From JBGQBN01 sp041494805 (GTDB lineage: Bacteria > Acidobacteriota > Terriglobia > Terriglobales > Acidobacteriaceae): DNA of 64,000 nucleotides. Position numbers and translations under genes: made by a program. The notes below the pieces were generated by a model that did no database searches, was not told where the DNA came from, and saw nothing but the letters and a program-made list of their open reading frames with translations. Shown in pieces: positions 18,894-25,858 of this stretch. Positions within the stretch are counted from its first letter, which is position 1, and every line of letters begins with the position of its first letter. Location: positions 1-64,000 of the forward strand of contig JBGQBN010000005.1 of assembly GCA_041494805.1 (NCBI GenBank), given 5' to 3'.

Positions 18894-19610
18894 ATGAGTT
18901 GCCATTGTGGTCGGCCAGGGCGGCCAAACATTACTTATTCTTTGAGTACTGTGATAGTTCAACCGAGTCCGCTTCAGCAGTTGGTCTTTTCGTCCTGTTG
19001 GCACAGTCCGCTACGCCTAGCTTTGAAGCGTACCGTGGATGCCGTGGCCTCTGCCTCTTTGCTGCTGTTACTTTCGCCAATTCTCCTTCTTTTGGCCATT
19101 GCCGTCAAACTCAGTTCCCCGGGTCCCATACTATATCGATGGAAGGTCGTAGGTCAGTTTGGCCGGCCATTCGTGGGATACAAATTTCGCTCCATGGTGG
19201 CCAATGCGGACGTCCTCCGCGCGCAGTTGGCGCCTCTCAATGAAATGCGTGGGCCAGTCTTCAAGATGAGCATTGATCCGCGCGTTACTAGACTCGGATC
19301 TTGGATGCGCCGCTACAGCCTGGATGAACTGCCTCAGCTGTACAGCGTCCTCAAGGGTGACATGAGCCTGGTAGGCCCGCGCCCGCCTCTGCTTACCGAA
19401 TACGCGCAATTTAGCGACTTCCACAAGCAGAAGCTTCTGGTAAAGCCAGGTATTACCTGCCTCTGGCAAGTTAGCGGTCGGAACCAAGTTAGCGACTTTG
19501 ACGAATGGGTTAGGCTGGATATGGAGTACATTCGTAACTGGTCTCTCTATCTTGACTTGAAAATTCTGCTGCAAACGCTAAGAGAGGTTTTTGGTGCGTC
19601 TGGCAAGTAG
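18894..19610 (+). CDS. Lipid-linked sugar transferase (initiating phosphoglycosyltransferase, PF02397)
   Basis: This 238-residue protein contains one N-terminal hydrophobic helix (ASLLLLLSPILLLLAIAVKL) followed by the catalytic domain. Key blocks are SPGPILYRWKVVGQFGRPF, YKFRSMVANAD, RYSLDELPQLYSVLKGDMSL (with the catalytic Asp-Glu), VGPRPPLLTEY and KPGITCLWQVSGRNQ. This is the monotopic phosphoglycosyltransferase core, which moves a sugar-1-phosphate from a nucleotide sugar to undecaprenyl phosphate. Unlike the gene at 21488 it lacks the four-helix and CoA-binding-like N-terminal half. The start codon is uncertain; the first 40 residues are poorly conserved-looking. Confidence 0.85.
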   Translation: MSCHCGRPGRPNITYSLSTVIVQPSPLQQLVFSSCWHSPLRLALKRTVDAVASASLLLLLSPILLLLAIAVKLSSPGPILYRWKVVGQFGRPFVGYKFRSMVANADVLRAQLAPLNEMRGPVFKMSIDPRVTRLGSWMRRYSLDELPQLYSVLKGDMSLVGPRPPLLTEYAQFSDFHKQKLLVKPGITCLWQVSGRNQVSDFDEWVRLDMEYIRNWSLYLDLKILLQTLREVFGASGK

Positions 19611-19703
19611 CAGTTCTGGGATCGCGCTCTGCGCCTGTGTGCTGGTGTTGGGGACCGCGCCCAGGGAATGGAGTCTTCACTTCTTCAAGGAGTTCCTCTA
19701 CTC

Positions 19704-20813
19704 ATGCGAGTGCTCATAACGGGCGGTGCCGGTTTTATTGGATCTCACCTCGTTGACCGCTTCGTGCGGGATGGATTTCAGGTCCGCGTGCTGGACAATC
19801 TGGACCGCAGGGTTCATCCCCTTGGACGGCCTACGTATCTGCCGGCCGGCATCGAATTCATTGACGGCTGTGTAACCGACCGGGAGACTCTCTGGAAGGC
19901 TCTGCAGGGTGTTGACGTGGTGTCCCACCAGGCAGCCTACCAAGACTATATGCCGGACTTCTCTCGTTTTCTGAACGTAAACGCTGTAAGCACCGCGCTG
20001 ATCTATGAACTCGTCGTACAGCACCGGCTTCCCGTCAGGAAGATTATTGTGGCCTCCTCACAGGCGGTATACGGCGAAGGACAGTACGAGTGCCCACAAG
20101 ATGGTTTCCTTTTGCCGCAACCGCGGTCACAGCAACAACTCGCATCTGGGGATTGGGAGGTCAGCTGCCCTGGCTGTGGGCAGAAGGCAACCCCTCTTCC
20201 GCTTCAAGAAGAACACAACAACCCTTACAACCAGTACGCTGTTTCCAAGCTGGCAGGGGAAAAGACCGCGCTTGGTCTGGGCTGGTTGCACGGGATTCCC
20301 ACTGTCGCGCTCCGCTATTCCATCACCCAGGGTGCGCGGCAATCGCTCTACAACCACTATTCTGGGGTATGCCGGATATTCTTCAGCCGCGCCATGCGTC
20401 GCCGTCCACTGATCATCTATGAAGACGGTCAACAGACCCGCGACTTCGTGCACGTGCAAGATGTTGTGGATGCCAACATGTTGGTCCTGGAGAAGGATGA
20501 AGCCAATTTTCAGAGCTTCAATGTCGGAAGTGGCAATCCGACAACCGTGCTCGATTACGCCGGCGCCGTTCTCCGCAAGGTGCCTTCTGCGGTGGACCTG
20601 CAGATTTCCGGGGAGTATCGCCGTGGGGACAATCGCCATAGTGTTTCCAGTATCCAGAAGCTAAGCCACCTGGGGTGGCGAGCCCGCCGGGACCTGTCCA
20701 CAATCATGGACGACTTTCTCGCCTGGATTGAAAGCGTTGGTGGCGTGCCCGAACAAGTTTCCGATGCTGATGCACACATGCGGGACATGGGTGTGGTGCT
20801 AAGTGCCAGTTGA
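19704..20813 (+). CDS. NAD-dependent epimerase, dTDP-L-rhamnose 4-epimerase-like
   Basis: The 369-residue extended SDR starts at the ATG that gives MRVLITGGAGFIGSHLVDRF. Catalytic residues are visible in VASSQAVYGEG (Ser) and NPYNQYAVSKLAG (Tyr-x3-Lys). Between them lies an insert, GDWEVSCPGCGQKATPLP, with a CxxC pair. This layout with the CPxCG insert is what I recall for dTDP-L-rhamnose 4-epimerase-type SDRs. The downstream RQSLYNHYSGVCRIFFSRAM and DGQQTRDFVHVQDVV also fit. The position just ahead of gmhA leaves open that it acts on a heptose nucleotide. The exact substrate is inferred. Confidence 0.75.
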   Translation: MRVLITGGAGFIGSHLVDRFVRDGFQVRVLDNLDRRVHPLGRPTYLPAGIEFIDGCVTDRETLWKALQGVDVVSHQAAYQDYMPDFSRFLNVNAVSTALIYELVVQHRLPVRKIIVASSQAVYGEGQYECPQDGFLLPQPRSQQQLASGDWEVSCPGCGQKATPLPLQEEHNNPYNQYAVSKLAGEKTALGLGWLHGIPTVALRYSITQGARQSLYNHYSGVCRIFFSRAMRRRPLIIYEDGQQTRDFVHVQDVVDANMLVLEKDEANFQSFNVGSGNPTTVLDYAGAVLRKVPSAVDLQISGEYRRGDNRHSVSSIQKLSHLGWRARRDLSTIMDDFLAWIESVGGVPEQVSDADAHMRDMGVVLSAS

Positions 20814-20859
20814 GTTCTCAACACCGCATCACCAGTTCAATCCATCTCAGGAAACCAGC

Positions 20860-21447
20860 ATGACAGATACTTACGATGTCAACAGCTACTTTGGTTCTCT
20901 CGCGCTGACGGCGAAGAAACTTCAACTCGAAACCATCGACCAAGTCGGCAGAATCCTTCTGGATGCCTATCATACCGGTCGAATGGTCTTTCTCTTCGGC
21001 AACGGCGGCAGTGCAGCCCTGGCCTCGCACTTTGCCTGCGACCTCGGCAAGGGCACAGTGAATGGCACTCGAAAGCGCTTTCGGGTGCTGGCCCTGACGG
21101 ACAACGTTCCCCTGATGACCGCTTGGGCCAACGACTCTAGCTATGAGGACATCTTTGCGGAACAACTGGTCAACCTGGTTCGCCCGAACGACGTCGCCTT
21201 CGCTATCAGCGGAAGCGGGAATTCACCAAATGTCCTCCACGCTTTGAGAGTCGCTCGTGAAGCAGGCGCAATTACGGTGGGACTCGGTGGCTTCCAAGGC
21301 GGCAAGATGAAGGAACTCTGTGATGTGTGCATGATCGTGCCCTCTGACAATATGCAGATCATCGAAGATTTGCATATGTGTACGGCGCATGCTCTCTTCA
21401 CCTCGATACGGCAAAAGATTTGTCATGCCGCTGGAGCAGTTGCTTGA
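20860..21447 (+). CDS. gmhA: Phosphoheptose isomerase (SIS domain)
   Basis: The 195-residue SIS-domain protein converts sedoheptulose 7-phosphate to D-glycero-D-manno-heptose 7-phosphate. The start is the ATG giving MTDTYDVNSYFGSL. Key motifs are VFLFGNGGSAALASHFACDL (phosphate-binding Ser), VLALTDNVPLMTAWAND, FAISGSGNSPNVLHAL and the C-terminal QIIEDLHMCTAHALFTSI, which contains the active-site Glu and His. The protein is of normal length for GmhA. Together with the kinase, nucleotidyltransferase and phosphatase downstream it forms a complete route to a GDP-heptose. Confidence 0.88.
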   Translation: MTDTYDVNSYFGSLALTAKKLQLETIDQVGRILLDAYHTGRMVFLFGNGGSAALASHFACDLGKGTVNGTRKRFRVLALTDNVPLMTAWANDSSYEDIFAEQLVNLVRPNDVAFAISGSGNSPNVLHALRVAREAGAITVGLGGFQGGKMKELCDVCMIVPSDNMQIIEDLHMCTAHALFTSIRQKICHAAGAVA

Positions 21448-21487
21448 TTTCCCACAGGGTAGGTAGAATCTCCTTCACCCGAATATC

Positions 21488-22945
21488 ATGAAGCCACGAC
21501 ACCTGCATCACTGGATACTGCTGGCGGATCTGTGCTGGGCAATCGTTGCCTTACTTTGCGCCACGGTGCTGCGCTATGGCATAACCTGGGATTCCACGGA
21601 TCGCATTTCGGCTTTCCGTTTGTTGCCTTTTCTCATGGCCACCTGGATTCTCTGGACTATTCTCTCTACCTGGATGAAGCTGGACTGTTTCAGCGGGGGC
21701 TGGCGTCTCGCCGCTGTCATGTCGCAAGTCCTTCTTGCAGTGTGCTCATTGATGGGTCTGCTGCTCGGAGCAGGCTACCTGGCCCGGCAGTTCGTGTCTC
21801 GGCTGGCGTTGAGCTACTTAGGAGTACTGCTGTACCTTGGTTTCGTGGGCATTCGCTATGCTGCCCGTCAGACGCTGCGGGCACGATATCTCGCTGGCGA
21901 CGTGCGAAAGGTCGCGATTGTCGGAACCGGAAGGGTAGCCCGAGAGCTAGCGACTAAGATTGAGCGCCATCCGGAGATGCTGTGTAAGGTGGTTGGCTTT
22001 CTTTTCCCGGAAGACGACGGTATACAAGTGAACCTGTTGCCGGCGAGCGACAGCACGACCGTGCCGACCTTGGGGGTAGTGAACCTCCTTCGCGCGCAGC
22101 AAATTGATGAGTTGATACTGGCTTTAGCGAAACCAGCATGGCCCGAGATTCTCAACCTGACCGGGCAATGCCGCGAACACGGAATTAATGTCAGTTTTGT
22201 GCCAGACCCCTACGAGTTATATCTTTCGAAGCTGGACCTGTATGATCTCGACGGACTTCCCTTGCTACAATTGCAGGATCCAACCAACTCCTATGCCTTT
22301 TGGAGATCCTGGAAGCGGGGAACGGATATCATACTAAGCTCGCTCTTGCTGGTCATCACGGCGCCTGTCTTGGTGCCTGCACTCATCGGGCTTCGCTGGA
22401 TCAAGGGTAGGGCGCTGCGAGAGGAGCTGCGTTGCGGCCAGCATGGGAAGCCGTTTCCCATGTTGCGGCTCAATGTGGATCGTCCGGCCAGAGATGCATC
22501 CAGATTCGCGCGCGCCCTGGAGAAGCTCAGCCTGACGGAATTGCCGCAGCTCTGGAACGTGATGCGTGGGGAAATGGCCCTGGTTGGACCGCGTCCCGAA
22601 TCTCAGCAGCGAGTGCGGTGCTACTCCGAATGGCAGCGGCAGCGCCTCATTGTAAAACCTGGCATCACCGGACTCGCACAAGTGCACGGACTGCGCGAGG
22701 ACAACTCTTCCGAGGAGAAAGCGCGTTTTGACCTTCAGTATCTCTTGAATCCTTCGCCGCTCACCGACGTTTCTCTGTTGCTGCAAACCATGTGGACTTT
22801 GTGCATCCGGCTCGTGCGTCACTCCCGGCTAGCTCCCTCTGGCGCCGCGGGTGTTACAACGGAACCGCCATTTGGCGAATTCCCATCGACGTTCATTCAG
22901 GAGACCTTCCAAGGTGTTCATCGTTCGCAGTCCAGTGCGGATTAG
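21488..22945 (+). CDS. Polyprenyl glycosylphosphotransferase with N-terminal membrane and CoA-binding-like domains
   Basis: The 485-residue protein has four to five transmembrane helices in the first 130 residues. A Rossmann-like region follows (RKVAIVGTGRVARELATKI), then a linker with SFVPDPYELYLSKLDLYDLD, a fifth helix (IILSSLLLVITAPVLVPALI) and the catalytic C-terminal domain. The core motifs are TELPQLWNVMRGEMALVGPR, RQRLIVKPGITGLAQVHG and RFDLQYLLN. The layout matches the WbaP/WcaJ-type enzymes that start repeat-unit assembly on undecaprenyl phosphate. Some basic residues expected before the active-site loop are replaced (GQHGKPFPMLRLNVDR). Its 3' end overlaps the heptose kinase gene. 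Confidence 0.85.
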   Translation: MKPRHLHHWILLADLCWAIVALLCATVLRYGITWDSTDRISAFRLLPFLMATWILWTILSTWMKLDCFSGGWRLAAVMSQVLLAVCSLMGLLLGAGYLARQFVSRLALSYLGVLLYLGFVGIRYAARQTLRARYLAGDVRKVAIVGTGRVARELATKIERHPEMLCKVVGFLFPEDDGIQVNLLPASDSTTVPTLGVVNLLRAQQIDELILALAKPAWPEILNLTGQCREHGINVSFVPDPYELYLSKLDLYDLDGLPLLQLQDPTNSYAFWRSWKRGTDIILSSLLLVITAPVLVPALIGLRWIKGRALREELRCGQHGKPFPMLRLNVDRPARDASRFARALEKLSLTELPQLWNVMRGEMALVGPRPESQQRVRCYSEWQRQRLIVKPGITGLAQVHGLREDNSSEEKARFDLQYLLNPSPLTDVSLLLQTMWTLCIRLVRHSRLAPSGAAGVTTEPPFGEFPSTFIQETFQGVHRSQSSAD

Positions 22946-23999
22946 TTTCGCAGGCGGAGGTACTGATCTCCCTGCCTACTATCAACAGTTCGGTGGCGCT
23001 GTGCTAAGTGCAGCCATTAACAAGTATTTCTACACAATTCTTGGCAAGCGCACCGATGGCCGCATCCAAGTGATTTCTTCGGACCTGCGCATTTTCGAAA
23101 ACTGGTCAGACGTTGCGACGATGGAAATAAAGGGCAGCGGACTCGAGATCCCCCTGGCTACTCTGAAGGACTTGGGACGTAACATCTCAGTCGATCTTTT
23201 CTTGGCCTCGGAAATTCCGCCAGGTACAGGCTTGGGTTCTTCCGCGAGTGTCTGCGTTAATATTCTGAAAACCCTGACATCCTACTTGCGCATGCCCATT
23301 TCCATGTACGAACTTGCCGAGCGCGCTTTCACAATCGCGCGCAGCACGTTGGGACACCATGTGGGCAAGCAGGACGAATATGCTGCTGCCTTTGGAGGAT
23401 TGAACTTTATTACGTTCGGCCGCGACGGTTCCACACAGGTCGAGCCCCTGGACCTAGACCCGGAGGTCTTGCGTCAACTTCAGGCTAATCTTCGGCTTTT
23501 CTTTACTGGTTCGTCGCACCACTCCTGGTCAATCCTGGAGGAGCAGGAGAAATCCACTCTCACGAAGGCAGGTTCCACGGTTGATGCTTTGCATGAGGTG
23601 CGCTCACTGGCCGAGCGTATGCGGGAATCGTTGCTCAAGGGCAGCTTATCCAACTTCGGGGAGTTGCTGGATGAAGCTTGGCATGCCAAGAAGAGGGTTT
23701 CCAGCAGAATCTCCAATCCGCGCATAGACCAGCTCTACGCTCTAGCTCGGCGCCATGGCGCCTCTGGTGGCAAGATCACCGGTGCCGGCGGAGGTGGGTT
23801 CCTGTTGCTCTATTGCGAGCCGTCGTGCCACGAAGCCGTGCGCAGCGCAATGGCCGCCGAAGGTATCCACGAAATGACTCTGGGCTTCGATTTCCAGGGA
23901 GCACAGGTCATCGTCAACGATCCTTATATCGACAGCGATGAGCAGGGGGGCTCGCGTTGGACTTTCGTTCCCGTCGGTTCCACGGAGATCGCACTTTGA
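22914..23999 (+). CDS. hddA: GHMP kinase, D-glycero-alpha-D-manno-heptose 7-phosphate kinase type
   Basis: The protein is 361 residues from the GTG at 22914, which gives VFIVRSPVRISFAGGGTDLP, the expected first strand of HddA-type kinases. This start overlaps the upstream gene by 32 bases. The ATP-binding motif IPPGTGLGSSASVCVNIL is present, as is the third GHMP motif, GKITGAGGGGFLLLYC. The enzyme would phosphorylate heptose 7-phosphate at C1 to give the 1,7-bisphosphate of the alpha (GDP) series. It is flanked by GmhA upstream and the nucleotidyltransferase downstream, which fits the GDP-heptose route rather than the ADP-heptose route. Confidence 0.85.
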   Translation: MFIVRSPVRISFAGGGTDLPAYYQQFGGAVLSAAINKYFYTILGKRTDGRIQVISSDLRIFENWSDVATMEIKGSGLEIPLATLKDLGRNISVDLFLASEIPPGTGLGSSASVCVNILKTLTSYLRMPISMYELAERAFTIARSTLGHHVGKQDEYAAAFGGLNFITFGRDGSTQVEPLDLDPEVLRQLQANLRLFFTGSSHHSWSILEEQEKSTLTKAGSTVDALHEVRSLAERMRESLLKGSLSNFGELLDEAWHAKKRVSSRISNPRIDQLYALARRHGASGGKITGAGGGGFLLLYCEPSCHEAVRSAMAAEGIHEMTLGFDFQGAQVIVNDPYIDSDEQGGSRWTFVPVGSTEIAL

Positions 24000-24039
24000 G
24001 CTTTTCATCAATCGGCGGCCAACAGTCCGCGAGGATCCG

Positions 24040-24774
24040 GTGAAGGCCTTTCTGCTCGCGGCCGGACACGGCACCCGATTGCGACCGTTGACGGATAACC
24101 TTCCTAAGTGTCTGGTACCGGTTCGAGGTGTCCCCATCCTGGGCATCTGGTTGGAGCTCTGCCGCCGTTTCGGCATTGACGAGGTTTTAGTCAATCTTCA
24201 TTCTCACTCCGAGATGGTCCAGGAGTATGTCAGGAACAATAGCACTGGCGTGAGAGTTCACTTGTCAAACGAGCCAGTTCTTTTGGGCAGTGCCGGGACT
24301 CTCCGCGCTAACCGCAATTGGGTGGATGGGGAACCGTGTTTCTGGGTTTTCTATGCGGACGTGCTGACCACGGCGAACCTGACGCGAATGCTTGAGTTTC
24401 ACCGGTCTCGAAAGCCGGCAGCCACACTCGGGCTGTACCAGGTTCCTGACCCCCGGCGTTGCGGGGTAGTCCAATTCGATCAAGCAGGCGTTGTTCAGGA
24501 GTTCTTTGAAAAGCCGGATATGCCCTCGAGCCCCTGGGCTTTTTCCGGACTAATGATCGGCACTCCTGAATTCCTTGACGCCATTCCCTGCTCCCAACAC
24601 GCAGATCTCGGCTTCGATGTCCTGCCTCGTCTCGTGGGTCAAATGTTGGCCTATCCACTTTCCGAGTATCTTCTGGACATAGGGACGATGGAAAATTATC
24701 TCGCAGCCCAGACCAGCTGGCCTGGGGCTTTGGAGGAGCGCGACAGACTCTATGCTGCAAGCAGTCATTTTTGA
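24040..24774 (+). CDS. hddC: Sugar-1-phosphate nucleotidyltransferase, HddC-type (GDP-heptose forming)
   Basis: The protein has 244 residues from the GTG at 24040, giving VKAFLLAAGHGTRLRPLTDN, the nucleotide-binding signature GxGTRLRPLT. Later motifs are PKCLVPVRGVPILGIWLELC, EVLVNLHSHSEMVQEYV, LLGSAGTLRANRNW and FWVFYADVLT (metal-binding Asp). Its length is that of short nucleotidyltransferases without an extra hexapeptide domain. Because it lies directly after the heptose kinase and before a HAD phosphatase, the inferred reaction is heptose 1-phosphate plus GTP to GDP-heptose. The nucleotide base is not provable from the sequence. Confidence 0.8.
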   Translation: MKAFLLAAGHGTRLRPLTDNLPKCLVPVRGVPILGIWLELCRRFGIDEVLVNLHSHSEMVQEYVRNNSTGVRVHLSNEPVLLGSAGTLRANRNWVDGEPCFWVFYADVLTTANLTRMLEFHRSRKPAATLGLYQVPDPRRCGVVQFDQAGVVQEFFEKPDMPSSPWAFSGLMIGTPEFLDAIPCSQHADLGFDVLPRLVGQMLAYPLSEYLLDIGTMENYLAAQTSWPGALEERDRLYAASSHF

Positions 24775-25456
24775 CATGGACGGGGTGATTATTGATAGCC
24801 ACCCTATCCACCGACAGGCATGGCAGAGATTTTTGCTCACCCTGGGTAAACATGTCTCGGAGACGGACCTGGACTGCATCCTGGAAGGCTGGAAGCGGGA
24901 AGACATACTGCGCCATTTCCTCGGCGACCTTTCGCAGGCTCAGGTTCTGGAGTACGGGAACCGGAAGGATGAATTTTTCCAACAGGTTGGAATGCCTGTA
25001 AAACCCGTCCTGGGTTTGCGCGAATTTCTTGATCATCTCGAACTCTTGGGTGTTCCCAAAGCGGTTGCCACGTCGGCCAGCGAGAGACGCACTCGTTTCA
25101 CTTTGGATCGCCTACAACTCACTCGACACTTCGCTGCCATTGTCACCGCCAACGACGTCATCAAGGGAAAGCCAGACCCCGCGGTTTACAATCAGGCCGC
25201 TGAACAGATGGGGGTCGCTCCTGAGAATGTGGTAGTGATCGAGGATTCGGTTTCAGGGGTTAAGGCTGCCAGATCTGCCGGCATGAAGTGTCTGGGCGTC
25301 GCCTGCAATTCTCGGTGCCAGGTTCTCCGGCAGGCAGGCGCCAATAATGTTATCCCAGATTTCATCGGCTTAACTCTAGACCGCCTGGAGCTGCTCCTGA
25401 TCTCGGCCGGGGTTGATGCCAAGGGCGAAGGTCAGGGCGCGTTGGAGTGCAATTGA
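24752..25456 (+). CDS. HAD-superfamily hydrolase, beta-phosphoglucomutase-like subfamily; possible heptose bisphosphate phosphatase
   Basis: The 234-residue HAD protein has all four motifs: AVIFDMDGVIIDSH (nucleophile Asp), AVATSASERRTR, VIKGKPDPAVYNQ (Lys) and VVVIEDSVSGVKAARSAGM (acidic pair). A helical cap follows motif I, as in the beta-PGM/YcjU/phosphoglycolate phosphatase group rather than the capless GmhB group. The gene overlaps hddC by 23 bases, so it is translationally coupled. The GDP-heptose route needs removal of the 7-phosphate, and no GmhB-type gene is visible. I infer that this HAD protein does that step. A rho-independent terminator follows at 25519. Confidence 0.75.
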   Translation: MLQAVIFDMDGVIIDSHPIHRQAWQRFLLTLGKHVSETDLDCILEGWKREDILRHFLGDLSQAQVLEYGNRKDEFFQQVGMPVKPVLGLREFLDHLELLGVPKAVATSASERRTRFTLDRLQLTRHFAAIVTANDVIKGKPDPAVYNQAAEQMGVAPENVVVIEDSVSGVKAARSAGMKCLGVACNSRCQVLRQAGANNVIPDFIGLTLDRLELLLISAGVDAKGEGQGALECN

Positions 25457-25858
25457 GAGCAGCCTGACTTAGCAGGTCATCGCACCACCCACCCCGTTCA
25501 ATCGAGTTCACGCAAAGGAAACCGCCCTCAAGCTTGGGCGGTTTTGTCGCATCTGGGCTTTTTATCACTGTTTCCTGGTCAAACAGCACCTTCTAGTGAC
25601 TGCGGAATTCAAGACGCGTGAGCATGAAAGTCAGCCGCATCATTTCAATCACTCTGACGGTTTAACGGAAGGTGCTAGTATTCTGCCAATTAAGAAAGCG
25701 CAATTGAGATCTCATCGTGTGCACGGTATTCGGTCCCTACGCTGTGGAGGATTGGCAACCGGAACACCAAGCGGATCCTGCGATGGGTTAGTATCTGTTG
25801 GTCTCCTTGATCTGAAGACTTTGATCAATATGATGCCGATGTTTAAATAGAAACCAAA
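25457..25858. other. Intergenic gap of 402 bases after the heptose genes
   Basis: This stretch contains the terminator at 25519-25545 and then a slightly AT-richer segment before the next gene. An open frame of 84 codons at 25596-25850 has no recognisable domain, is rich in His/Ser/Gly, and has no good Shine-Dalgarno, so I do not call it a gene. The 100 bases before 25859 presumably hold the promoter for the bi-domain oxidoreductase and AsnB genes. I could not assign clear -35/-10 boxes. Confidence 0.5.
25519..25545 (+). terminator. Rho-independent terminator after the heptose gene set
   Basis: A 9-bp perfect stem AAACCGCCC / GGGCGGTTT with an 8-base loop is followed by TTTTG. It lies 62 bases after the stop of the HAD phosphatase gene and ends the long upstream transcription unit. 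Confidence 0.75.

Noticed and set aside
25596..25850. 84-codon open frame in the gap before the bi-domain oxidoreductase
   Set aside because: No ribosome site, no domain and unusual composition; more likely chance in an intergenic region.
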